Origin: VRUE01 sp963780815
Lineage (GTDB): Bacteria > Actinomycetota > Thermoleophilia > Solirubrobacterales > 70-9
DNA length: 64,000 nt
Reading direction: 5' to 3'
NCBI GenBank assembly: GCA_963780815.1
Contig: CAWADG010000013.1
Span: forward strand, 248,001-312,000
Below, one piece after another: positions 51,553 to 61,300 of the stretch. The notes below the pieces were generated by a model. The model was not told the origin of the DNA. It saw only the letters and a list, made by a program, of their open reading frames with translations, and searched no databases. The position numbers were made by a program, and so were the translations under genes. Positions within the stretch are counted from its first letter, which is position 1. Every line of letters begins with the position of its first letter.

Positions 51553-51654
51553 GGCCTCCCTTGCGGGTCGTGGCTTTCGGCCTCGCAGCCCGAAGGGCCG
51601 AGGCCCTCGCTGCGACGCTATTCCTCCTCAGCCAGAACGGCAAGAGGGGCCGCT
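51553..51654 (-). repeat. Duplicated leader, copy 1
   Basis: The about 100 bp upstream of the 51549 start match 53203-53303 upstream of the 53199 start at close to 87 percent. It contains a hairpin with GGCCTCG / CGAGGCC arms and a TTCG-type loop. On the minus strand it would be the 5' leader of each gene. A weaker counterpart lies above the 52350 start. Confidence 0.7.
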
Positions 51655-51687
51655 CTGGACCCCCCCTCCAGGTTCGGTGGCTGATCC

Positions 51688-52350
51688 TCAGGATTCGGCG
51701 CGGAAGGTGACGCCATCCAACCTCGCAGTTTCGGCCAACGCGTTCAAAAGGTTGACCTGCCCATCCTCGAAAGTCTCCACATCCGGACCGGCAATGCTGA
51801 GTCCCTGCCCGCTTGGATCGCAAGTGGGACAGACGGCTGGGACTATGAGAATCGAGCGCTCGCCCGGCCTATAGCCTGGTGGCAGCTGAAAGATCGGTCC
51901 GTTTCCGCCTTCGGCTTCACCCTCTAGGTGCACTTCCCCCTCACGATCTTTGTAGAACGCCACCTTTGGAACTACTAGGAGTCCTCCTTCGGGCGGGTTG
52001 TGCCATCCATTCTGAAAGGGCGGCTCGCCCGGTGAGCCGACCTCGTGCGATGCTTCTGGAGTAGCGAGCGAGTTGGCAACGCTCGCTGTTCCAGCGCTGG
52101 TCGCGTTCCTGGCGGTCGGTACCGTCCCAAGGGTCGAAGCGTCGATCTGCGCTCCGGTGAGGCTGCCTTTCTTGACCTTCGCGCCCGTGATCGCTTCATT
52201 CTTGATCTTCGCCGTGGTGACGGCGTTCTTCTTGAGCTGCTTCGGGCCAACAGAGTTCTTTCCGAGGTGGAAGGCGACGGCATTGCCTCCGAGTGCCAGC
52301 ACGATGGCGATCACGGCGAGGACGTGGGCGGAAGAGATGCGCTCTCTCAT
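51688..52350 (-). CDS. Secreted surface protein, LGKNSVGxKQLKKN family, paralog 2
   Basis: 220 residues. Signal-anchor-like N-terminus (HVLAVIAIVLALGGNAVAFH), then five-residue-periodic repeats (LGKNSVGPKQLKKNAVTTAK, IKNEAITGAKVKKGSLTGAQ) that suggest a beta-solenoid stalk, then a globular beta domain (KVAFYKDREGEVHLEGEAEG; IFQLPPGYRPGERSI; CPTCDP). It ends LDGVTFRAES, the same as paralog 3. Proteins of this kind are frequent in Thermoleophilia-like genomes; function unknown. Middle copy of a three-copy array. Confidence 0.78.
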   Translation of the reverse strand: MRERISSAHVLAVIAIVLALGGNAVAFHLGKNSVGPKQLKKNAVTTAKIKNEAITGAKVKKGSLTGAQIDASTLGTVPTARNATSAGTASVANSLATPEASHEVGSPGEPPFQNGWHNPPEGGLLVVPKVAFYKDREGEVHLEGEAEGGNGPIFQLPPGYRPGERSILIVPAVCPTCDPSGQGLSIAGPDVETFEDGQVNLLNALAETARLDGVTFRAES

Positions 52351-52524
52351 GGGCTCCCCCTATGCGTGTGTTGTCGCATTTGGCCTCTCAGCCAAGGAGG
52401 GCCGGAGGCCCGTTGAAATCACGATATCCCCTTGGCCAAGGGTGGGTCAATCAAGGCAGGACGAAAGGCGCGTTAGGGGAGAAATGCAGTGAGGCTGGGC
52501 GCACCCCACTTAGTTCGGGTTGTC

Positions 52525-53199
52525 TCAGGATTCGGCGCGGAAGGTGACTCCGTCGAGACCGAAGCTGGTTCCTGGTGGGCCATGGACCTCGCCGTCACTG
52601 GCTCCCTCTCCCGGCCCATAGACCACACCAACCTCGGCTTCGGTGCCACAGCCGTAACACACCATCGGGAATTCAAGGAACCTTCCGCTGGCCGGTCGGT
52701 CGCCTGGGGGAAGCTGAAAGACGGCCCCGCTCCCTTTTTCGGCAAAACCTCTCAAGTGAACGACGCCCTCATGGTCCTTGTAGAAGGCGACGGTCTCTTC
52801 GCCGGACCCAACGTCCTGCCACCCATTGAGGAATTTTGGCTCTCCCGGTGCCCCGACTTCGTGCCAGGGTTCCGGGGGGGCGAGCGAGTTGGCGGCATCT
52901 GCCGTCCCGGCTGTCTGGGCGCTCTGTGCCGTAGGCACCGTGCCAAGCGTGGAGGCATTGATCTGCGTCCCGGTCAGCGAGCCGTTGGCAACCTTGGTTC
53001 CGGTGACCACACCGTTCCCGATCTTCTCCGACGTGACCGCACCGTCCTTGATTTTCGTAGTGGTGACCGAGTTCCTCTTCAGTTGCTTGGTGCCGACTGA
53101 ATTCTTGCCGAGGTGACCAGCGGCGTAGGCACCGCCCCCCAGCAACAGAAAGAAGCACAGCGTTGACATCACGTTCGCGTAGGTCAGCTTCGGGCGCAT
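52525..53199 (-). CDS. Secreted surface protein, LGKNSVGxKQLKKN family, paralog 3
   Basis: 224 residues, same layout as paralog 2: hydrophobic N-terminus (STLCFFLLLGGGAYAAGH), repeat stalk (LGKNSVGTKQLKRNSVTTTK, IKDGAVTSEKIGNGVVTGTK), and a globular domain (ETVAFYKDHEGVVHLRGFAE; CYGCGTEAEVG). It has the shared end LDGVTFRAES and a CxxC-like pair shared with paralog 2. It is the most upstream copy and carries the complete leader repeat. Confidence 0.78.
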   Translation of the reverse strand: MRPKLTYANVMSTLCFFLLLGGGAYAAGHLGKNSVGTKQLKRNSVTTTKIKDGAVTSEKIGNGVVTGTKVANGSLTGTQINASTLGTVPTAQSAQTAGTADAANSLAPPEPWHEVGAPGEPKFLNGWQDVGSGEETVAFYKDHEGVVHLRGFAEKGSGAVFQLPPGDRPASGRFLEFPMVCYGCGTEAEVGVVYGPGEGASDGEVHGPPGTSFGLDGVTFRAES

Positions 53200-53202
53200 C
53201 TG

Positions 53203-53303
53203 GGCCTCCGTTGGGGTTCGTGGCTTTGGCCTCGTCTACCCGAAGGGCCGAGGCCTCGCCTCGACGCTATTCCTCCTCATCCAGAACGGCAAGAGGGGCC
53301 GCT
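53203..53303 (-). repeat. Duplicated leader, copy 2
   Basis: Pairs with 51553-51654 (see that entry). Differences fall partly in hairpin loops while GGCCTCG/CGAGGCC arms are kept, which is mild evidence for conserved RNA structure. Confidence 0.7.
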
Positions 53304-53323
53304 TCACAGTAATGAAACGACCA

Positions 53324-54982
53324 CTAGGGAACAACGCGAAACGACGTCTGCGCCGGCGGGCCCGCGTCACCCGCGGCGTTGGTCGCGACCGCGGTCACCA
53401 GGTAGGCGCCGGGCTTGAGGCTCTGTGGCTTCTTGCCGGGCTTCCCGTATCGGCCCGAGTAGAGGATCGCGTTCCTGCCCTTGCCCAGTTGTCGCTTGAA
53501 GGCACTGGTCGCGCGGTGGTGGGCGCAGCGCCCACCACCCTTCAGGTGCTTACAGGAACGGCTCGCCGTCACCGTGAAGGCAACCGTCGCGACTTCCGAC
53601 AGGGTAAGCCGCAGCGTGGTCCCGGCGTGGACCGCATGTTGCGAGACGACCGCGCCTCCGGCCTTGACCCTGAATGCCTTCGGCGTCGCATGGAAATCGG
53701 CGATCGACGGCATCGAGCCTTTCGAGCCTCCGCCGCCGGCCGGCGAGCAGGTCCCCTGCGTGGACGCATCGGTGGGACAGGCGTCCTGGGTGAAGTCGCC
53801 ATAGCCATCGTGGTCCGCGTCGGGCTCGATGTCGGCGTCGTAAAGGAAGGTGCCGTTATGGGTGAGCCCCGTCACAGTGATCCCATCGCCGCCGTCATTC
53901 GTTTGGGTGTACGTCGCCGAGCCGCCGCTCACCTGGAAGCCCTGGTCGCGGAGGCTCGGCACCGTCAGGCCGACGTAGGCCCCGGCCGGTATGGGCAGCC
54001 GGGTCTGGAATGTGGAGATCTGCGAGAAAAGCGGCTGAGCGGGAGCGGTCACGCTCCCGATCGTGCTCGAGTGCAGGACCGAATACGCGCTGAATTCACC
54101 GCCGCCGGCCGCAGGGTTGGGAGCTACGACGCGAGCGCGGTAGTCGCCCGCGTCTCCATCCAGCACCCGCCAACGGACGACGACGCCGTCGAACGGCGCC
54201 GCGGTAGAGACGCCGCCAACCGTCTTCTGGATCCGCATGCAGCCGCCGCCGCCGCAGCCTAGTGGTGGAGTCGAACGTCCCCCCTGCAGGTCACTGCCGA
54301 GGAGCGTCCCCGAGCAGGCCGAGGTCGCGATCGGCGAGGCGGGGCAAAGGTCCTGGGAGGTGTCGCCGTAGGCGTCACCGTCTTCGTCGGGCTCGAGCAC
54401 GGCCTGAATGTTGACGCGCTTTTTGGTCGTTGCTTCGGTCGTGAACGAGCTTCCGAGGAGCGGGTTGGGCGTCAGGGTGCCGTTACTCACCGCATCTTCG
54501 ACCGAGCTCGTCGCGAAGACTTCCGGAGTCTCTTCGATGAACGCGCTGATGGCGAAGCGGGCTCCGAGCAGGTCGCCGGCAGTGGCGGGGATGCGATCGA
54601 AGAAGGTGCTCGGCTGCGCCAGGGGCAGGCCGTCGATGAAGTGTTCCGACCCCTCGCTGATCACGCTCGCGGTCGACGGGCCAGGGGTCCTGAAGGTCCG
54701 CGCCTGGACCCAGTCCGTCGGTTCGGTTTTTTCGCCGATCCGCATTCTGAACTTGGTCAGCACCCCGCTGAAGGGGAAGGCGTAGCTGCTGCTGGGCGGG
54801 CCGGAGCTGGTGCGCTCGAATCGGGTGCATGAGCAGCGACCTTCCGGTTCGTTGCTGGAGGCGATCTGCCCGATCAGCTGCGGCCCCGCCGCGCTCGCCG
54901 GCGCCGCCCCGACGCTCAGTGCCAGCGCGGCAGCAAGCGCCACGAAAACAGCCGGCACAGAGACCTGGACGAGACGGCTCAC
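53324..54982 (-). CDS. Secreted protein with calcium-binding type-3-like repeats
   Basis: 552 residues from GTG 54982, immediately before the signal peptide (VFVALAAALALSVGAAPASA); the in-frame ATG at 55237 adds 85 implausible residues. Two Asp-rich units, EPDEDGDAYGDTSQDLCP and EPDADHDGYGDFTQDACP, match thrombospondin type-3-like Ca2+ repeats. Each follows a beta-rich domain of similar plan (SEFSAYSV/GGDGITVTGL regions), so the protein is an internal duplication. The C-terminus is an Ig-like, arginine/lysine-rich domain (SLKPGAYLVTAVATNAAGDA) common in this group. Likely adhesion or wall-surface role. Confidence 0.75.
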   Translation of the reverse strand: MSRLVQVSVPAVFVALAAALALSVGAAPASAAGPQLIGQIASSNEPEGRCSCTRFERTSSGPPSSSYAFPFSGVLTKFRMRIGEKTEPTDWVQARTFRTPGPSTASVISEGSEHFIDGLPLAQPSTFFDRIPATAGDLLGARFAISAFIEETPEVFATSSVEDAVSNGTLTPNPLLGSSFTTEATTKKRVNIQAVLEPDEDGDAYGDTSQDLCPASPIATSACSGTLLGSDLQGGRSTPPLGCGGGGCMRIQKTVGGVSTAAPFDGVVVRWRVLDGDAGDYRARVVAPNPAAGGGEFSAYSVLHSSTIGSVTAPAQPLFSQISTFQTRLPIPAGAYVGLTVPSLRDQGFQVSGGSATYTQTNDGGDGITVTGLTHNGTFLYDADIEPDADHDGYGDFTQDACPTDASTQGTCSPAGGGGSKGSMPSIADFHATPKAFRVKAGGAVVSQHAVHAGTTLRLTLSEVATVAFTVTASRSCKHLKGGGRCAHHRATSAFKRQLGKGRNAILYSGRYGKPGKKPQSLKPGAYLVTAVATNAAGDAGPPAQTSFRVVP

Positions 54983-55641
54983 GAGTAGAGCTTGGCACGT
55001 GCGAGCAATGAAACACCAGTCGAGTCTGATCCAGGCCCTGCCCCACAATGCCCCCGGGCCATCGATCAGGCGTCCCGCGAACCCGCACGAACGGACAAAG
55101 CCCGGAATCGGACTGCGCCGGCGTTGGTCGCATGGATAATCGAGGCCTGCCGGGGGCGGTAGCTCAGTTGGGTTCGCTGCCGCTGCCATCGAGGTTCGCC
55201 CGCCCGATCGCCGTCCTCCAGCGACGCGATCTCGCACCCTGGGTTGAAGAAACAGCTACGGGAGCTAGGGAAGGATTCCGAGGCGCCTAGAACCGGTCTA
55301 GCAAGCCAGATCTTACGCCTTCGAACGAATTGGTCTGTTCGAGCTCGGAGTCCTTGCGCCGAGCGTCGCGATCAGGCGGGCCTAGAGGTCTGGGTTGGGG
55401 ATTTCGCCGCGCCGTTCGAGGTACGCCGGCGGGGCTTAGGGCCCATCATCTCGAGCATCAGCGACTCGGGAACGCGAGGCGGTTCAGACGGCGGCGTGTC
55501 ACTGACCGCGAACTCTGTGATCGCCGACAGGGTCGGGATGAGCGTCGAGCTGGTCCCGCACCTATTCGGCGCCCGACCGGACAACGCGGCCTGCTGGCCT
55601 ACTGGAGGGTCGGGAGCAAAGTCGTCAACAAAGCCGCACCG
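54983..55641. other. Intergenic region with tRNA 5' fragment, no gene recognised
   Basis: About 660 bp. Apart from the tRNA-like start at 55152 I find no coherent protein or repeat; open frames read as noise. Confidence 0.4.
55152..55174 (+). pseudogene. tRNA 5' fragment
   Basis: GGGGGCGGTAGCTCAGTTGG is a typical tRNA acceptor 5' strand plus D-arm, but no anticodon arm follows; GAGGTTCG at 55190 may be a T-arm trace. It is too short for an amino-acid assignment. Confidence 0.35.
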
Positions 55642-58344
55642 TCAGTGCCCCTTGCGCCCGGCTCCGTGCCCGCACGAGGTCTTCGTCTTCACCCGCTGGG
55701 TGAGCGTGCGGCCGTTTTGGCCGACGTACCGCACGTCGATCTTCTGGGTGGAGGCGCAAAGGCTGCGCGTGTTGACGATGTAGCCGGTCTTGCCGCCGAA
55801 GAGGTCGAAATGGAAGTGCCCAATCGGGGCGTCGGGAATGACGGGAACGACGGTCTTCAGATGTCCGTTGCGCACGGACGAGGATTCGGCCTGCGGCATG
55901 ATCGTCACCTGGCCGTCGAGGATGAAGACGACGTGCGGAAGTTTGCCGAAGCCCGATACGGCGTACACTGGTCCTTGGAGTGGCGCGTCCAGCAGCGGCG
56001 TCTTTGTCTTCACCCTGCCGATGGCCTGCCGCCCCGCACAGCGTTCGGAGGCGAGCTGGGCCCTCGAGCAGATGTTGCCCAGATGGCTCTGGTCGATCGC
56101 GAAGGCTTTCGGCAGCGTCACCGCGATCCTCTTGAGGTTGGCGTCACCTGATCGCGTCTTCAGGTCGAAGCTCAGGCCGGGGTTCCTGGCGCGCCTCGTC
56201 GCCTTGCTGCCGCCGGTCTGGCGGATCGTCATCATCGGCTTGAAGCCGAGTGCCGCGCAGTTGACCGCGTTGAAGTAGGAGGAGAAGTCGGCAACCGTGC
56301 CCTGGTCGCCGATTCCCTCCGAGTCGATCGCCAGCGCGCTGCAGTTGGTCGGGTTGATCGTGAACCGTTCGCGATCGAGGTTGACCCTGATCGAGCGCAT
56401 CCTGATCGGGACGCCGCCGATGATATGCGGGACCGGTTCGGAGTCCGCCGTCACATGTGCGTCGAGGGGATCGACGTGAAGGGCGACGCGGACCACGACG
56501 GTGCCGTAGTCATATGGTCCGGCCAGCGCCGGTGTCATCGCCACCAGCGACAGCGGCGCGCCGCTCAGCGGCCCGGCCATGTAGATGCGCCCGATGCTGT
56601 GGAAGGGATGGGAGCCGGGCCCCGATGCGACGTTGGTCGTGCCTATCTGGCTGGAGGCGGGACAGCTCGGGGCCGCCTGCTCGCTGCGGCCGGAGCTCTG
56701 GGCGGCGGCGGCGATCGAGGCCTCCGGGCAGTACGTGATGCCGCGCAGGGACCCGGTGAAGCCCCGCGGCATGTTGAAGTTGAGCTTGCCCAGGAACTGG
56801 TCGCCGTCGTTTCGCTCGAGGTTGAGTGTGAAGCTCGAGTAGGCCCCGGCGTTTGGGTTGGAGGTTCCGGCGGTCAGGGTCGGGTGGAAGGGGCGTATCT
56901 GCCCGGGGCAGGGGGCCCCATTGGGCCCCGAGTTGAGCCCGAAGTTTTCGACGGACCCCTGATTCGCCAGGGCCTCGTTCCAGGGGAAGAAGTCACCTTC
57001 GATCAGGTAGTTCGTGCAGAAGTTCGGTGTTGCGATCAGCCCGCGGTCCGAGGCGAACAGGTGAACCTGGAAATCGTCGAACGGGACCGCCGGCAGGTCG
57101 TCGAAGTTCACGGTCACCCTGCCCGTCGACGGGTCGGGATGGACGGCGCCGATCAGCTTGGCGTTGATCCCGAAGCCAGAGGCGATCATGAAGAGGCGGT
57201 ACTGGTCACCCGGCAGGGGCTGACCGATGTAGAGGGCGCCTGTCAGCGGCCCATCCAATGCGGGGGTTCCGATCTGAAAGGTGCCGATCTTCGAGTTGTC
57301 GGGGCAGGCCGCCGGCCCCTCGCTGCCGAAATTGGCCTGGGAGTCCAGGCAGGAGCTCTGGCCGTCGGCGGCGTCCGGGTTGATCGTGAGTTCCTCCGGC
57401 AGTTCCACGGTGACCGATTTGATCTCGGAGGGCGAGGCGGCGAACCCCTCGAACTGGGGTGCGCTCAGATCGATGTCCAGGCCCGACGGCGAGTCGGTTG
57501 CATTCGTCGTCGTGCTCGCATGCAGCACCGGGTTGAAGGTCTCTTTCTCACAGCCGGTGATCGGTGGGTAGCTGGACTCGGCGTGAGAGGGATGGCCCGG
57601 GTCCTGGTAGGTCCGCACGTCCAGCATGGTGACCAGTTCCTGGCCCGCGCAGACCGTTGGGTTGTCCGTGAGGGGTTTGACCGGCTCGCTTGCCGGCACC
57701 CCGGCGCCACAGGCGGTCGGGAGGCCGACGCAACCGGCGGGATTTCCCGGTGAGCCCTTGGGCCAACGCTGTCCGTCGTGGCTGGAGTCGGCGGGGAATC
57801 CCCAGAAGGTCAGGTCGACGCTCGCCAGGGGCGCGGTCTGCGTGACGTCCTTCACCGTGAACCGAAGTCCGTAATCTTCCGCGGTGCGCACCGAGACCGG
57901 GATCGCGATGGGGAGCTCGAGCGTCGGCGCGATGAACTCGAACAGGGCCGTCTCCGACGCTCCGGGCTGAACGTCGTACACCGGTGCGGTGCCGAGCAGG
58001 TAGTTCGAATTGCCGCCGTAGTTTGCGTGGAGAGTCACGATGCCCGCCTGGGAGTTCGGCGGGCACTGCTGCAGGGCGAAATCGGCAGGCTGGCAGCGGA
58101 TGATGGCGTTCGGGTTGCCGAATATTCCCTCGGGGGCGTTGAAGTCGACGTTCTTCGCGGACTCGGGATCTCCCGGGCTGTCGAGGGTGAACATCGTGCG
58201 CAGGTCTGGATGGCCGCCGGCCTGTGAGGTGGAGCTTGTCGTCGCGAACGAGTCGATCGACTCCGAGGCCATCGCGGGCGACACCGCGGCGAGGCCGAGG
58301 GCGAGAACGGCCGCGAGTACGACGCTCAACGTCTTGGCGGTCAT
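55642..58344 (-). CDS. Giant secreted surface protein A
   Basis: 900 residues from ATG 58344, which has AAGGAG 9 nt before and opens a signal peptide (LSVVLAAVLALGLAAVSPAM); an upstream ATG at 58383 overlaps the previous gene by 8 bp. Repeated units recur: (S/P)SEI-(K/R)-VTVELPE, GLNSGPNGAPCPGQ, a glycine-rich IGxTxVxSGPG, and QSHLGNICSRAQLASERCAG. Cys are paired throughout. No enzyme motif. It is a clear paralog of the protein at 61643-64000. Last gene of a three-gene operon. Function unknown, probably cell surface. Confidence 0.75.
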   Translation of the reverse strand: MTAKTLSVVLAAVLALGLAAVSPAMASESIDSFATTSSTSQAGGHPDLRTMFTLDSPGDPESAKNVDFNAPEGIFGNPNAIIRCQPADFALQQCPPNSQAGIVTLHANYGGNSNYLLGTAPVYDVQPGASETALFEFIAPTLELPIAIPVSVRTAEDYGLRFTVKDVTQTAPLASVDLTFWGFPADSSHDGQRWPKGSPGNPAGCVGLPTACGAGVPASEPVKPLTDNPTVCAGQELVTMLDVRTYQDPGHPSHAESSYPPITGCEKETFNPVLHASTTTNATDSPSGLDIDLSAPQFEGFAASPSEIKSVTVELPEELTINPDAADGQSSCLDSQANFGSEGPAACPDNSKIGTFQIGTPALDGPLTGALYIGQPLPGDQYRLFMIASGFGINAKLIGAVHPDPSTGRVTVNFDDLPAVPFDDFQVHLFASDRGLIATPNFCTNYLIEGDFFPWNEALANQGSVENFGLNSGPNGAPCPGQIRPFHPTLTAGTSNPNAGAYSSFTLNLERNDGDQFLGKLNFNMPRGFTGSLRGITYCPEASIAAAAQSSGRSEQAAPSCPASSQIGTTNVASGPGSHPFHSIGRIYMAGPLSGAPLSLVAMTPALAGPYDYGTVVVRVALHVDPLDAHVTADSEPVPHIIGGVPIRMRSIRVNLDRERFTINPTNCSALAIDSEGIGDQGTVADFSSYFNAVNCAALGFKPMMTIRQTGGSKATRRARNPGLSFDLKTRSGDANLKRIAVTLPKAFAIDQSHLGNICSRAQLASERCAGRQAIGRVKTKTPLLDAPLQGPVYAVSGFGKLPHVVFILDGQVTIMPQAESSSVRNGHLKTVVPVIPDAPIGHFHFDLFGGKTGYIVNTRSLCASTQKIDVRYVGQNGRTLTQRVKTKTSCGHGAGRKGH

Positions 58345-58375
58345 CGTCGACTTCTCCTTGGTCGTCATCTTCAGC

Positions 58376-61300
58376 TCAGCCATGACGCCGCTCCGAGTGG
58401 CGCTTTCGCCCCTGCTTGCCCCTGTGGTGCTTCTCCTCCACGCACTTTCCGTGCCTCTTCACACGGCCCTTCTTGCACTTGTGGTGTTTCGTGCGCGGAT
58501 TCCCCGGCGTGCCGGCGAGCGTGCCGATGCGGGCTGGGATCGGCGCCACAGTCCCGGGGCCATGGCACTCGTCTGAAGCAACGCACGGCGGGGGTGGCGG
58601 GACGACGAAGAACCCGCCATTGGAGCGGGCGTCGTAGATCTTCATCAGCGGCCCGTTCAGATCCTGGGGCGCCAGCGTGTCGTGGGTGAAGAAATAGGCA
58701 TCCGTGCCGTCGGCGCTCACCGACAGAAGGCCCGAGTCGAACGGGCTGGTGCCCGATGAGATCAGCTCGGGAGCGCCGTTCTCCCACTCATAGACGTCGC
58801 GGCGGCCGTTGCTGTCGGCGAGAACCTCCTGGTCGGGGGTCGTGAAGAACACCCGCCCGTCGTTCGTGACGCTAAGGCCGTTGGAGGCAAGCGTCGAGTC
58901 CCCCGCCGGCTGGACATCCGGGTTGCACGACACGCAGTCGAGCGAGTCGCCGGCCGCGTCGTAGCGGAAGACCTCTGAGGCTCCGCCGCTGTCGAGGCTG
59001 GTCAGCGGGAGCGTTGAGCCGAAGACGGCATCGTCGCCGCTCGGGGTGACCTGGAAGTCCGACGTGTGCCGGACACCTGCTTCGGCCACCGAGTCGACGA
59101 CAGCCGGGTTGTCGACCTCGAGCGTGGCGACGAAGTGGGGAGCCCCGCCGGGCCGGGCAAGGTAGAGATTGGGCTGGTCCTGGACGCCGTTGGAGCTGCC
59201 GTCGAGCTTCTCCGGGGAGAGGAGGTAGACGCTGCCGTCCTCCGCCGCGACGCCGCCGGCGACCGCGACGACGTCGCAGTTCGAGCCTCCGGAGACCGTG
59301 TTCCATCCGGACGCCGGGCTGCACGCATCCGTGTTTCCGCTGCCGCCGGCTCCAGACGAGACCCTTGTCAGGGTTGCGGCGGATGGGCCCACGTCCGCAC
59401 GGAAGAGGTCCGCGCTCGTGTCGGAGTCCCCCGCCACGCCGAGGGTGTCGGGGGTCGTGAAGTACACCCTCGTCCCGTCGGCCGTCATGCCGTCGTAGAG
59501 GACGCCGGAGGTGGTGCCCGGGGTGAGGTCGATGGTCTGGCCGGCGTCGTCGACGTTCATGTACAGGTGCCAAAGGCTGTTGCCGGCGGAATCCGTGGAG
59601 ACGAGCGTCCCGATCACGATCCGGCTTCCGTCGTCGGAGACGTCCAGCTCGCCGATCCCGGCGCCGGTCATCGTCGCGCCGGCCGGGGTCTTGGAGACGA
59701 CATGGGTGGTGCCGGCGGCGAGATCGCGATCGTAGATCGTGACGTCCCCGTTGGAGTTGCCGTCCGGCTCGAATTTCGCTGTCGAGCCGAAGACGAGGTG
59801 GTTGCCGTTCGCCGACATCTGCCTGCCGACGTATCCGGCCTGGGTGGCGCTCGGGCCCGGGTCGAGCGAGCCTTTCATTCCCTGCACTAGGCTGCCGTCG
59901 GGCATGCGGACTGGGATTCCGGTCGAGCCGCCTTCGAAGCAGGGCGAGCAGATGTCTTCCCCACCGAAGGCGAAAGCAGTCAGCTCGGCGCCGGCGCCGG
60001 CCACGGACGAGGCAAACGGTGCCGTCGAGGGCGTGCCGCTCGCGGGGATGCCCACATACCTGGTGCTCCAGCCTTCGGCTCCGCGGGTCGCAACGTAGGG
60101 ATCGGGGCCCTTGTTCGTCGGGTCGCCGCTGCCGGGGATGCCTCCGCCGTGGACGGCGTAGAGGACGCGCGCCGGGTTCGATGCCTGCGGGAAACCCGGG
60201 TACGGCGTTTGCCCGGGCACCAGATCCGACTCGACGTCGTAGCCGCCGCTGTTGGCGGCGGACACCAGCTCGTAGGCCCGGCAGTCGAGCAGAGCACGCG
60301 AGCCGGTCTGCTTACGGGCCAGGGCGTTCCCGCACGAATCCGGTCCGCCCGGGGTCGGGGGATACGTTTTGAACACCAGATCGGGCCCGTAGTCCACGCC
60401 GGTGGTGTTCTGCGCGACAAGCCGGTAATGGTAAACGGTGTTCGGCGACAGGCCGAAGAGCTGCTGGCTGACTTCGCCCGGAAGGGTGTGCGCGTCGGGC
60501 ATGGGAGCCGTGTTTCCGTATGCGCTGGTTTCTCCGTATTCGAAGTGGAATGTCACGCCCGCGGTCCCAGGCTCGATCGTGCCTTTTAGCAGCGCCTCGT
60601 CCGAGTGCACGTTCGCGGTGGACTCGCTGCTGATCGACGGAGTGGGAGCGGGAATGGCTTCGAATATGTCGACGGTCTGCGTGCTTCGATCTGAGACGTA
60701 CGCGTCCCCGCTGCCGTTGACCGCGACGCCGTGGGAGTCTTCGAGCCCTGCAAACGAGTGAGCCAGGTCCGGCAGGCCGAACGAAGCGTATCCGCCCAGT
60801 TCGTTGTATTCGTTCACCTGGGGGCCGTCATCCACCAGGACCCGGCCCGAGGTGGGATCGAGGCCCAGGGCGTAGGTGGGCCCGGGGTCGACCTGGCCTA
60901 GCGTCATGTAGTTGCTCGACGCGTCGTACTCGGTCACCGCTCCGTTGAATTTCGCGACCCAGAGGTTGTTGTCCTGGTCGAAGGTGAAGTGGCAGGTTCC
61001 GGCCCCGATCGCGGCGTGAACGCCCGTGTATTCCCCCGAAGGAGTGAACTCGCTGATCCCCTGGCCTTCGCCGCCGTACTCGCCGACCCAGACGTTGCCG
61101 CTGTTGTCGACAGCCAGGCCGCAGTTGTCGTGGAAGTTGCCCTGGCCCGGGACGCCGGAAACCGGCCAGTTGCCGTCGAGTTGCAGTCCGGTCGAGGTGA
61201 ATGCACGCACCGGCCCGCCCTCGCCGGCGACATAGATGTTGCCCTGGCTGGGGCCTCCGGAGTTGTCGATGCCGATGTCCGCGTCCCCGCCCAGGCCACT

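Noticed and set aside
51553..51654. Known cyclic-di-GMP (GEMM) riboswitch
   Set aside because: A short GCCGAAAGCCACG stretch resembles part of that motif, but the rest of the conserved core is absent.
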